Source: Candidatus Saccharibacteria bacterium UBA3723
GTDB taxonomy: Bacteria; Patescibacteriota; Saccharimonadia; Saccharimonadales; Saccharimonadaceae
Reading direction: 5' to 3'
Assembly: GCA_002371895.1 (NCBI GenBank)
Contig: DFHM01000011.1
Coordinates: 1-36,837, forward strand
Length of the DNA stretch: 36,837 nucleotides
Position 1 is the first letter of the stretch; each line of letters starts with the position of its first letter. Below the pieces are notes generated by a model, which saw nothing but the letters and a program-made list of their open reading frames with translations, had not been told where the DNA came from and searched no databases. Positions 29,590 through 36,788 of the stretch are shown in pieces. Made by a program: the position numbers and the translations under genes.

Positions 29590-29868
29590 TTAAGCTGCAT
29601 GTACTTCTACGCGAGTGCGTGGAACGCTCTTGCCGGAGAAGTGGCTCTTTTTGGTCTTTACGAAGACTACCTTACCATCGATAGCAGCATGGATGGTGAA
29701 GTTGCGGCTCATGAAAGTGCCTGGGCCTGCAATCTTGGTAGCACCGGTTTGGCGGACGAGAACTTCGCCAGTCTTAACCTGTTGACCACCAAAGCGCTTG
29801 ACGCCAAGTCTTTGGCCGGCATTGTTGTGTAGGTTTTTGCTGGTACCGCCAGCTTTGACATGTGACAT
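29590..29868 (-). CDS. rpmA: large-subunit ribosomal protein bL27
   Basis: The 92-aa protein starts 'SHVKAGGTSKNLHNNAGQRLGVKRFGGQQVKTGEVLVRQTG', which contains the bL27 signature (GGTSKN and QRLGVKRFGGQ). The tail 'GPGTFMSRNFTIHAAIDGKVVFVKTKK' is the usual beta-barrel. The N-terminus reaches the peptidyl-transferase centre. There is no Firmicutes-type N-terminal extension needing Prp cleavage. GGAA lies upstream of ATG 29868. The gene follows the methyltransferase gene by 4 nt, so it shares its transcript, instead of the usual pairing with rplU. Confidence 0.95.
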   Translation of the reverse strand: MSHVKAGGTSKNLHNNAGQRLGVKRFGGQQVKTGEVLVRQTGATKIAGPGTFMSRNFTIHAAIDGKVVFVKTKKSHFSGKSVPRTRVEVHAA

Positions 29869-29872
29869 ATTA

Positions 29873-31003
29873 CTACTTTTTCCTTAATACTATTATTTGA
29901 CGCGCAACGATTTGGTCCTCTCTATAATATAAGAGGTCATCGTAAGACGCATAACGATACTTTATGGCATTATAGCCCAATTTCTCAATTTCGTCAAGGA
30001 TATTTACCCCTTGATAAGAGCCGTCCGGGCGCTTCCATGCAGGGGTGGCAAGAGCGAGCTGCGCACCGGCAGGAATTTGGCCTGATAGATTCTTAAGAAA
30101 AGCGGTGAGGAGATTCTTTGCGTCACCCTGAAGCTCGCGTAGCTTGACCTCTGCTGGTGGATTTGAGAGAGGGTGGCCGAGGTAGATTTCGGATGCGATA
30201 AAGTCTACTGGCGCTTGCCATTTGTGGTCGGTGGCGTCGCCGGCTTCTAGGCGAAGTTTTGGTGCGCCTTGTTTTTGGAGTTTTGGCGTGCGACCAGTGA
30301 TCCAATCGAGGTTTTTCTGAGAATATTGAATCATTTTTTCGGATAGATCAGTGCCGTAGGCGGAGTAGCCCATGAGTACGCTTTCCTGAAGGATGACACC
30401 AGTGCCGCAGAATGGATCGAGAACGGTACCGGATTTGGCGCCGGATGTAGCAAGATTGATAAGAATCTGCGCTAGCTTTGGTGGTAGCATGCCGACAAAA
30501 GCATCGCGGGCAGGGCGGGCCTGATCGCGTTTTGCGTAGGATGTGATGTTTTGTGTACCGATAGAAACGGCGGTGTATTTGCTGTATTTGATGATTTCGA
30601 TATGATTGACCTTTTCGCCAAGCTGATTGTGGTGAGAAGTAGCAGAAGGAAGAACCGGACTTTTGCCATTAGGGACAAGGCGGACATTGCGGCCGTGGCG
30701 CTTTAGCATATTCTTGTATTTGAGAGCGAGCTCCCAGGTTTTGCGCGGGTTGGCATGCTCGGAATAATCTGAGATGCCGAGGGTAATTTTGCCCTCTGGT
30801 AGATTAGATAGATAATCCTGAACTGGTTCATCGATAATGCGGGCGGCTTTGATAGTGCCACCAAGACGGTCTAGTTGGACAGAATGCGCATTTACGATTG
30901 CGAGATTAGGTCCGACTTGCTTTACTTTGCTACTAGAAAAAAGCGCCTCGAGTTCGGCGAGGGAAAGTTTAGGCTCACGACCTAATACTAATAGAAAATT
31001 CAT
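29873..31003 (-). CDS. TRM11-like RNA (guanine-N2) methyltransferase
   Basis: The 376-aa protein is a SAM-dependent Rossmann methyltransferase: motif I 'VLDPFCGTGVILQESVLMGY' (core DPFCGTG), with 'AYGTDLSEKMI' as the acidic loop binding ribose. The N-terminal half (1-160) resembles the THUMP-containing part of TRM11/TrmG10 enzymes that make m2G or m2,2G at tRNA position 10. Motif IV, normally D/N-P-P-Y, is 'ASEIYLGHPL' here, so the expected Asp-Pro-Pro is Ser-Glu-Ile. Activity may still be present, but this is a real deviation. It is co-transcribed with rpmA. Start ATG 31003 is part of an 18-bp divergent region and probably leaderless. Confidence 0.82.
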   Translation of the reverse strand: MNFLLVLGREPKLSLAELEALFSSSKVKQVGPNLAIVNAHSVQLDRLGGTIKAARIIDEPVQDYLSNLPEGKITLGISDYSEHANPRKTWELALKYKNMLKRHGRNVRLVPNGKSPVLPSATSHHNQLGEKVNHIEIIKYSKYTAVSIGTQNITSYAKRDQARPARDAFVGMLPPKLAQILINLATSGAKSGTVLDPFCGTGVILQESVLMGYSAYGTDLSEKMIQYSQKNLDWITGRTPKLQKQGAPKLRLEAGDATDHKWQAPVDFIASEIYLGHPLSNPPAEVKLRELQGDAKNLLTAFLKNLSGQIPAGAQLALATPAWKRPDGSYQGVNILDEIEKLGYNAIKYRYASYDDLLYYREDQIVARQIIVLRKK

Positions 31004-31021
31004 ATGCTATAATTTTACCAT
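31004..31021. promoter_or_regulatory. 18-bp divergent region with overlapping -10 boxes
   Basis: The plus strand has TATAAT at 31008-31013, 8 nt before ATG 31022. The minus strand has TAAAAT (31017-31012), 8 nt before ATG 31003. The two boxes overlap by 2 bp. Any -35 boxes must lie inside the opposite genes. There is no room for 5' leaders. Confidence 0.7.
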
Positions 31022-32173
31022 ATGTTTAAGAAAATCTTGAGTTTCATAACCCTGTTGTTGGTGGCCTTCGTAGCCTGGAATGCCTTTACGGCAAGTTCTG
31101 GCGTGGAATTAACTCCGGAAGTGGCGCAGGTGTCGCCGCTCGCGTCAAAATTTACAAAAGTCGTAGATGATTCGGAATATCTAACTTTCCTTGGTGCGAC
31201 GATATATTCGTTGAAGAACATCAACATCTGGATTTTGCTTTTATTAATTCCAGAACAGATTATGATGTATTACGCGGCGGGGCAGATTTATTTTGCATTT
31301 TTGACACAGCGAAAGAGCTTCAAGATATCTCAGGGTAAGCTTACGCGTATTTCTTTGGAGATTAACTTCGTAAACCACGCTTTGCCAAGTGGCGGCGCAA
31401 GTGGTTTGGCGTATCTGATTTGGCGTCTAAAAGATTACAATGTATCGGCAGGGCAGATTAGCTTTATTCATATTTTGCGTTATGGCATCTGTGCAATTGG
31501 TAATGCATTGCAGACTGTAGTTGCGATTATTATTGTGCTTGCGACGAACCAGGTGAAACCGGGTGGTTATTGGGCGCTGATTGTTGCGGCCGGTATTGCG
31601 CTAGGTATTATTGGTTTGATTATTGTGGCATGGTTGATTGTGCGCAAGCAGAAGAACATTGATTGGCTATCTGCTACGGCAACGAAGCTTATTAATAAGG
31701 TTGTACATAAGATTTCGCGCGGCAAGAAGCGCAAGTTCCTAAAAGAAGAAGACGTTGTAAAGTTCTTTGCCGATTTGCGCGAGGATTACCTAAATCTCAA
31801 GAAGAACCGTAGGATTTTGTGGAAGCCAATGATTTGGGGCTTGTTCTATTCGTTCTTGGAGCTTGCTACCTATTGGGTGATTGGTTGTGCTTTGGGACAT
31901 CCAGAGATTTTGCCACAGATTATGATCGCTGAGGGTCTCGGTAGCGTAGTTGGTACTGTCATGGTGACTCCTGGTGGTATGGGTGGATACGAGGGCGCAT
32001 TTGTGGCGTCTTTGGTGGCGACGGGTGTAGATTTCCAGATTGCGACAATTACGGTCGTTGTGACGCGCCTATTTGTGCTTGTGGGCACGATTGTGAGTGG
32101 CTGGGGCTTCTACCAGCAGGCTTTGATGTCTCGTGAAGATAAATTTGTTCTTCCAGACGAAAAGAAGGATTAG
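31022..32173 (+). CDS. lysylphosphatidylglycerol synthase/flippase-like membrane protein (UPF0104)
   Basis: The 383-aa protein has about eight membrane helices. The conserved parts of the LPG_synthase_TM family are visible: 'NFVNHALPSGGASGLAYLIWRLKDY' (core NHALPSGGASG) and 'VTPGGMGGYEGAFVASL'. The family includes the MprF flippase region and archaeal AglD; the soluble lysyl-transferase domain of MprF is absent, so it probably moves or modifies a lipid rather than aminoacylating it. A cytosolic basic loop (about 210-250) divides the two halves. The next gene xseA starts 2 nt after the stop. The mRNA start is likely leaderless. Confidence 0.88.
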   Translation: MFKKILSFITLLLVAFVAWNAFTASSGVELTPEVAQVSPLASKFTKVVDDSEYLTFLGATIYSLKNINIWILLLLIPEQIMMYYAAGQIYFAFLTQRKSFKISQGKLTRISLEINFVNHALPSGGASGLAYLIWRLKDYNVSAGQISFIHILRYGICAIGNALQTVVAIIIVLATNQVKPGGYWALIVAAGIALGIIGLIIVAWLIVRKQKNIDWLSATATKLINKVVHKISRGKKRKFLKEEDVVKFFADLREDYLNLKKNRRILWKPMIWGLFYSFLELATYWVIGCALGHPEILPQIMIAEGLGSVVGTVMVTPGGMGGYEGAFVASLVATGVDFQIATITVVVTRLFVLVGTIVSGWGFYQQALMSREDKFVLPDEKKD

Positions 32174-32175
32174 CG

Positions 32176-33267
32176 ATGGAGCCGACGCAAGTTTATAGCG
32201 TATCGGATTTCCAAGCGGTTTGTAACCAGATTTTGGATAACGCCTTTACGGGCGTCGTAATCGAGGGCGAGGTTGCGAGTTTTAAGATTAATCAAGGGAA
32301 GTTTGTATTCTTTGATTTGAAAGACGATCAGTCGAGCATTGGCTGTTTTATGATGAAATTCGCGCTGCGCTTTCCGCTAGAAGACGGAATGAAAGTGCGT
32401 GTTCGCGCTACGCCAAAACTTACGAACTGGGGCAAGTTCTCTTTGACTGTGCAGGCAATTATGCCGGTGGGCGAGGGGAGCCTGAAGAAGAGTTTTGAGC
32501 TTCTAAAGAAGAAGCTGACCGACGAGGGGCTATTCGCTCCAGAAAAGAAGCGTCCACTGCCGGAGAATATTACGAAGATTGGCGTTATTTCTAGTACGCA
32601 AGCGGCCGGATATGCGGATTTTTGTAAGATTCTGAATGAGCGCTGGGGCGGTCTGGAAGTTCAGGCAGCGCATTGTCAGGTGCAGGGCATGGTAGCGGCA
32701 GATCAGATTATCAAGGCGCTAGCTTATTTTAATGAGCGCTCTGAGGTGCAAGTAATTGCAGTGATTCGTGGCGGCGGTTCGGCGGATGATTTGGTGGTGT
32801 TTAATGACGAGGCCTTGGTGCGCGCAATCGCAGCGTCGAAGATTCCGGTAATTACGGGAATTGGCCACGAAATCGACGAGAGTTTGTGTGATTTGGCGGC
32901 GGACGTGGTGGCTTCTACGCCTTCAAATGCGGCGCAGATGCTGACGCGCGATCGCAGAGAGATTATTGATAGCATCCACGGTGACATAAAACGAATAAAT
33001 AATTTGTTCAATACGAAGGTGGATGATGTAATTGCTGCTAACAGGGATGAAATGCTACGTTTGGGCAAGGATATTGTTGTAAGAATTACAACAATAGATA
33101 ACGAAGTGAAGGCTCAGTGTAAAATTTTAGAGCAATTAAATCCGGAAAAAGTACTCGAACGTGGCTATGCATTAATGAAGGGTGAGGTTGGCGTAGGGAA
33201 TGTTGTAGAAATTACAACACATAAGCAGGATATTAAGGCAAAAATAACAGAGGTAAAGGAGAGATAA
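32176..33267 (+). CDS. xseA: exodeoxyribonuclease VII large subunit
   Basis: Catalytic subunit of the ssDNA exonuclease that degrades DNA into short oligonucleotides. The 363-aa protein has the N-terminal OB fold ('YSVSDFQAVCNQIL', 'VVIEGEVASFKINQGKFVFFDLKDD', core EGEVASFK and VFFDLKD). The catalytic domain follows with 'IGVISSTQAAGYADF', 'RGGGSADDLVVFNDEALVRAIA' and 'PVITGIGHEIDESLCDLAADVVASTPSNAA' (core GIGHEID and STPSNAA). The coiled-coil that binds XseB is shorter than in E. coli (456 aa). Its stop overlaps the xseB start by one base. Confidence 0.97.
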   Translation: MEPTQVYSVSDFQAVCNQILDNAFTGVVIEGEVASFKINQGKFVFFDLKDDQSSIGCFMMKFALRFPLEDGMKVRVRATPKLTNWGKFSLTVQAIMPVGEGSLKKSFELLKKKLTDEGLFAPEKKRPLPENITKIGVISSTQAAGYADFCKILNERWGGLEVQAAHCQVQGMVAADQIIKALAYFNERSEVQVIAVIRGGGSADDLVVFNDEALVRAIAASKIPVITGIGHEIDESLCDLAADVVASTPSNAAQMLTRDRREIIDSIHGDIKRINNLFNTKVDDVIAANRDEMLRLGKDIVVRITTIDNEVKAQCKILEQLNPEKVLERGYALMKGEVGVGNVVEITTHKQDIKAKITEVKER

Positions 33268-33458
33268 TGGCAAAAAACGTTAGCGACAAGATTTCCGAGC
33301 TGAAAACAGGGGTAGATTGGTTCTATTCTGATGATTTTAAGCTCGAAGAAGCGGGTGAAAAATATAAAGATTTAACAAAACTCGCCAAGGAGATTGAAAA
33401 AGATCTCGAAGAAATGAAAAATGAGATAAACGTAATAGCGGAGGATTTTAGCAAATAG
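33267..33458 (+). CDS. xseB: exodeoxyribonuclease VII small subunit
   Basis: The 63-aa, all-helical acidic protein matches XseB: 'ISELKTGVDWFYSDDFKLEEAGEKYKDLTKLAKEIEKDLEEM' contains the family pattern of two helices around 'F.lEeA...Y..g..l....'. Several copies wrap each XseA subunit. It is translationally coupled to xseA through TAATG. An inverted repeat covering its stop codon overlaps the promoter of the next gene. Confidence 0.92.
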   Translation: MAKNVSDKISELKTGVDWFYSDDFKLEEAGEKYKDLTKLAKEIEKDLEEMKNEINVIAEDFSK

Positions 33459-33491
33459 GCGCAAATACTTGCGAAAACGCTTTTGCTAAAA
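33446..33491. repeat. nested inverted repeats over the promoter of the 33504 gene
   Basis: Outer 10-bp arms TTTTAGCAAA (33446-33455) and TTTGCTAAAA (33482-33491); inner arms CGCAA (33460-33464) and TTGCG (33469-33473). No T run follows, so a simple terminator is unlikely. The inner right arm contains the -35 box. Confidence 0.6.
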
Positions 33492-33497
33492 TATAAT
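33469..33497 (+). promoter_or_regulatory. promoter of the 33504 gene (leaderless type)
   Basis: TTGCGA at 33469-33474, 17-nt spacer, TATAAT at 33492-33497, then 6 nt to the ATG and no Shine-Dalgarno. Confidence 0.8.
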
Positions 33498-33503
33498 TTA
33501 ACT

Positions 33504-34307
33504 ATGGACCAGAATTATGGTGGGGTAGCCCCACAAAATCAGAACCCGGGGCCACAGATGCCTCCTGTAAATGCAATGCCAAATCCGGCAATGCCACAAC
33601 AACCTATTCAAGCTATGCCTGTAGCGCCAACGGCAGGACCGATTGCGCAACCTGGCGAAAAGAAAGGCTCAATCGTTGAGACGATTATCCTTGTAATCGT
33701 ATGTTTGATTGCGGCTGGTGCGATTGTTGCAGCTGTTATTTTCTATATGAAGTGGGATGAGCTCAATACAGACTTCGAAATTCAGAAGAATGATGCCGTA
33801 GCAACGGCTCAGAAAGAGCAAAAAGATCTCGACGAAGCAAACTTTACAGAACGCGAAAAACTCCCAACCCAGCAATTCACAGGTCCAAGTGATTATGGTT
33901 CAATTTCTTTCTATCATCCAAAGACTTGGAGCATTTATGTTTCCTCCGATGGTACGCAGAACAGCGATTATGAGGCATATTTCTCGCCAGGTCAGGTAGA
34001 TCCAATCGACTCCGATACATCTCGTTATGCGCTTCGCTTTATCATTAAGCACGAGCAGGCCGATGACGTAATGCGCGAATACCAGACTAAAGTAAATGAT
34101 GGCGAGATGACTGCGAGCGTGTTTAACGCTGGTAACGGTGCTTCCAAAGTGTCTGGTACGAAGTTTGAGGGTCAGATTGAAGACGAAATCAACGGTATTG
34201 TTTTGGTTATCAAGGTCAACGATAAGACCGTACTCCTGCAGACGGACGCAGAAACCTTCCGCGCAGACTATGAAACTTTGATTGCTACTTTGCGTCGCAA
34301 TTCTTAG
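33504..34307 (+). CDS. membrane-anchored extracytoplasmic protein of unknown function
   Basis: The 267-aa protein has a Pro/Gln/Met-rich cytosolic N-terminus (1-50, repeats of 'NAMPNPAMPQQPIQAMP'), one membrane helix (about 57-82, 'IVETIILVIVCLIAAGAIVA') and an outer part of about 180 residues. The outer part starts with a helical, possibly coiled-coil stalk ('WDELNTDFEIQKNDAVATAQKEQKDLDEA') followed by a beta-rich domain ('YGSISFYHPKTWSIYVSS', 'SRYALRFIIKHEQ', 'GIVLVIKVNDKTVLLQTD') reminiscent of PsbP-like domains. I cannot name a family. ATG 33504 is preferred over an in-frame ATG at 33483, which lies upstream of the -10 box. Confidence 0.72.
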   Translation: MDQNYGGVAPQNQNPGPQMPPVNAMPNPAMPQQPIQAMPVAPTAGPIAQPGEKKGSIVETIILVIVCLIAAGAIVAAVIFYMKWDELNTDFEIQKNDAVATAQKEQKDLDEANFTEREKLPTQQFTGPSDYGSISFYHPKTWSIYVSSDGTQNSDYEAYFSPGQVDPIDSDTSRYALRFIIKHEQADDVMREYQTKVNDGEMTASVFNAGNGASKVSGTKFEGQIEDEINGIVLVIKVNDKTVLLQTDAETFRADYETLIATLRRNS

Positions 34308-34318
34308 TGGTGTAAAAT
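34290..34318 (+). promoter_or_regulatory. promoter of the histidine kinase gene (leaderless type)
   Basis: TTGCGT at 34290-34295, 17-nt spacer, TAAAAT at 34313-34318, then 7 nt to ATG 34326. The spacing and TTGCG -35 match the promoter at 33469-33497. Confidence 0.75.
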
Positions 34319-34325
34319 AGGGGGC

Positions 34326-35024
34326 ATGGAGAGTGAGGTATTTGACGCTAGTTCTAGCGTGACTGTGGTTGCGCATGAATTGAAAGCTCCTTTGAGCTTG
34401 ACGCGTCAACTCGCTCTTTCTTTGGATTTTGAAGATTCGATTGAAGGAGCGCGCGAGGTTGGGCGCCAGATTGTTGCTACCTCTGAACGTGCCTTGCAGC
34501 AGGTGAATGATTTGACTAGAATTGCGCGTCTTGATGATGCGCTATTTGAGATGGAGCCAGTAAATCCACGCGTGGTTTGTGACGAGGTGATTTCTGAGCT
34601 TTGGCAGCTATTTAGGTTTAATCGTCGTGAGATAGAGATTGAATATCGGAACAAGAGGCGTCTTGCGGTGGCAAATCGCCAGTTGCTGTATTCTGTGGTT
34701 TATAATTTTTGCTTAAACGCGATGAATTATAGTGGCGAAGAGTTGCCGAGTCGTATTTCGGTCTATGATAGACAGAACAAAATTAGAATTGATGTGCGTG
34801 ATTTTGGCCCGACGGTGCCGACTAAGGTTTGGCGTGAGATTAAAGATGGTTTCGTAAAGAGACCGGTAGATATTGCGATGCGTCCTGGTTCGAGCGGTTT
34901 AGGGCTTTATATCGCGGCAAAATTCGCCAATTATATGCATTCCGACTTTGGTTTGGTGCGTCACCGTGATGGAACTAGTTTCTACATTGATTTACCGATA
35001 AGTGGACAGCTGAGCTTGGTATGA
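34326..35024 (+). CDS. minimal soluble histidine kinase (HisKA + ATPase)
   Basis: The 232-aa protein has no sensor, membrane or HAMP part. It starts almost directly with the dimerisation helix: 'VVAHELKAPLSLTRQL' is the H-box with the phospho-accepting His followed by E. 'NRQLLYSVVYNFCLNAMNYS' is the N-box, 'DVRDFGPTVP' the G1 box (DFGP rather than DNGxG) and 'GSSGLGLYIAAKFANYMHSDFGL' the G2 box. It must sense its signal through a partner or respond to a cytosolic cue. The stop overlaps the receiver gene (ATGA), so the two form a two-component pair, followed by recO. Confidence 0.88.
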   Translation: MESEVFDASSSVTVVAHELKAPLSLTRQLALSLDFEDSIEGAREVGRQIVATSERALQQVNDLTRIARLDDALFEMEPVNPRVVCDEVISELWQLFRFNRREIEIEYRNKRRLAVANRQLLYSVVYNFCLNAMNYSGEELPSRISVYDRQNKIRIDVRDFGPTVPTKVWREIKDGFVKRPVDIAMRPGSSGLGLYIAAKFANYMHSDFGLVRHRDGTSFYIDLPISGQLSLV

Positions 35025-35380
35025 TATTCGTAATAGATGATGATCGCGGGTGGGAAAACTACTACCGCAGGATTTTGAAGGGGCATGAGCTGGAGTTTTT
35101 TCACGACGGGATTGCTGCGATATCCGAGATGGATATTGCGGTGCCGGATTTTGTGATTCTCGACATTTTACTGGTGGGGCCGACCGGTTTTGCGGTCTTG
35201 AATGAGATGCGGAGCTATCCAGAGCTAGCGGAAGTGCCAGTGGCGATTATTTCGAGCGTGGCGATGAAAGATGAAATAGCGCAGCAGTACGGTGTTGTGG
35301 CGGTATTAGATAAGAGCGAAATGGATCCGAGCGACTTATTAGCGCTTGCAAAGGAGTACGATGGCAAAAAATCCGCGTGA
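35021..35380 (+). CDS. stand-alone response-regulator receiver domain
   Basis: The 119-aa protein is only a receiver (CheY/Spo0F-like) domain. The acidic pocket is D6-D7, the phosphorylated Asp is D48 ('FVILDILL'), the switch Ser/Thr is S78/S79 ('AIISSVAM') and the conserved Lys is K98 ('VLDKSE'). There is no DNA-binding or enzyme output domain, so the signal probably passes to another protein or the receiver acts by binding. It is coupled to the kinase by an ATGA overlap and overlaps recO by 20 nt, an unusual link between a signalling pair and a repair gene. Confidence 0.9.
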   Translation: MIFVIDDDRGWENYYRRILKGHELEFFHDGIAAISEMDIAVPDFVILDILLVGPTGFAVLNEMRSYPELAEVPVAIISSVAMKDEIAQQYGVVAVLDKSEMDPSDLLALAKEYDGKKSA

Positions 35381-36068
35381 CCTTAGGACGGAAGCGATTG
35401 TGTTGCGTCGGACCGATTATGGTGAAGCGGATAGGATTTTGCAGCTTTTGACGCCGGAGGGGAAGCGTAGCGTGATTGCAAAGGGGGTGCGCAAGGAGAA
35501 ATCCAAATTGGCCGGCGGGATTGAGCTTTTTAGCGTGTCGGAAGTGGTAATTCATGAGGGACATACGGAGCTTGGGATTTTGACCGGAGCAAAGCTATTG
35601 GAATATTATGATGCCTTCGTGAAGGATATTGAACTGATTGAGATGGGCGGCGCGATGATGCGCAGTGTGAGTGCGCGTGCAGAGCAGGTAGAATCGCCGG
35701 AATTTTACAAGATATTGAAGCAGTCATTGCAAGTGATGCAGAAGCATGCCGGCGAGGAGACGCGCTGGAAGGATATTTTGCGTGCGTGGTGGGGGATTAA
35801 TTTGACGCGTGCGTCTGGGGAAGAAGTGAATTTGAAATTTGATACTGATGGCGAAAAATTGCTAGCGGATGGGCATTATTATTGGGACGAAGAGCAGGCG
35901 GCGCTTGGTAAAGCGGCGGCGGGTAGGATTGGCGCGGATCATATAAAGATGATGCGCTTAATGGCGTCTGGCCCGGCGGAATTATCGATGAAGGTAAATG
36001 GCGCGGATGCCTTGATTGATGAAGTGCTATATATCTCGCGGTGTATGGAGCGCGCGACAAGTATTTGA
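35361..36068 (+). CDS. recO: DNA repair protein RecO
   Basis: RecO anneals ssDNA and, with RecR, loads RecA. The 235-aa protein starts 'RDLRTEAIVLRRTDYGEADRILQLLTPEGKRSVIAKGVRKEKSKLAGGIELFS' (core ATEAIVLRRxDYGEADRI / GKRSVIAKGVRK), the N-terminal OB fold. A helical domain follows. The zinc-binding Cys cluster seen in many RecO proteins is absent ('VNLKFDTDGEKLLADGHYYWDEEQ' without Cys), as in some proteobacterial RecO. Start ATG 35361 is set by AAAGGAG at 35350-35356; an upstream in-frame ATG at 35346 has no such site. It overlaps the receiver gene. Confidence 0.93.
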   Translation: MAKNPRDLRTEAIVLRRTDYGEADRILQLLTPEGKRSVIAKGVRKEKSKLAGGIELFSVSEVVIHEGHTELGILTGAKLLEYYDAFVKDIELIEMGGAMMRSVSARAEQVESPEFYKILKQSLQVMQKHAGEETRWKDILRAWWGINLTRASGEEVNLKFDTDGEKLLADGHYYWDEEQAALGKAAAGRIGADHIKMMRLMASGPAELSMKVNGADALIDEVLYISRCMERATSI

Positions 36069-36077
36069 GGCATTAGA

Positions 36078-36105
36078 AAACCGCCCCTTGAGGGGGCGGT
36101 TTATT
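36078..36105. terminator. bidirectional terminator between recO and the HD-domain gene
   Basis: 10-bp GC-rich stem AAACCGCCCC / GGGGCGGTTT (36078-36087 with 36093-36102), A run before and T-rich after. The minus-strand HD gene ends right beside it. Confidence 0.92.
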
Positions 36106-36788
36106 TAGCTAGGTAGAATGATACGTTCGTTGTTGACGAAAAGCATGAAGCTCTTGTCGAGCCAGGCTGCGACTTTTTGCGGTACTTCATAGGATTTCGG
36201 CCAGATGGACGAAAAGAAGTGAAAGTCGAAGTCTGCGTCGGTAACGTAGTTTATTGCGAGAATGTCTTTGGTTACTTTGAAGTCAACGTGATGAATCTGG
36301 TTTTCGCAATGCTGGATATCGTTATAGCATTTGCCGGGGATGCGATGTTTGCCAAGTTCAATCTTGTCGGCGAACATGAGTGCCGCGTCGACGATGTTAT
36401 TGATTTCCTGGCAGCTACTGTGCTGGTCGATGGCGTGACAAATGATGCTGATATCTGTATCGCTGAGTGGGCGATTATTGCCATAATTGGCCTTCAGGAA
36501 ACAGCGTGCGATGCGTGCGCCGTTGCCGGCGTGATTGTCTTCTCCGCAAATCATGCCACAATCGTGAAGCATGCCGGCGATTTCCGCAAGAATCATGTCA
36601 TGATAACTACCGCCAGCGCGGCGAGTAAAATCCTTGGCGATTCTAGCGACATTAAGCCAATGTTCGATACCGTGGTCGCAGCCGAACTTTACATCTTCAT
36701 CCGGAGTGTAGGCACCTACGGTCTTTGCCCAGATGCACCACTCTGCATTGTGGTATATGCGGTCATGGAGTTGCTCAAGAAAAACCAC
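36105..36788 (-). CDS. HD-domain metal-dependent phosphohydrolase
   Basis: The 227-aa protein carries the HD motif set: 'DHGIEHWLNVARIA' (first His), 'EIAGMLHDCGMICG' (H-D), 'HAGNGARIARCFL' and 'ICHAIDQHSS' (further His), and 'DAALMFADKIELGKHRI' (final Asp). HD proteins hydrolyse phosphate esters of nucleotides, including (p)ppGpp, dNTPs and cyclic dinucleotides; nothing here tells which. The start is GTG 36788 with GGAGGA at 36795-36800 on the minus strand; an ATG three bases upstream runs into a stop after a few codons in its own frame. It has no operon partner in the window; upstream sequence is cut off. Confidence 0.85.
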   Translation of the reverse strand: MVFLEQLHDRIYHNAEWCIWAKTVGAYTPDEDVKFGCDHGIEHWLNVARIAKDFTRRAGGSYHDMILAEIAGMLHDCGMICGEDNHAGNGARIARCFLKANYGNNRPLSDTDISIICHAIDQHSSCQEINNIVDAALMFADKIELGKHRIPGKCYNDIQHCENQIHHVDFKVTKDILAINYVTDADFDFHFFSSIWPKSYEVPQKVAAWLDKSFMLFVNNERIILPS

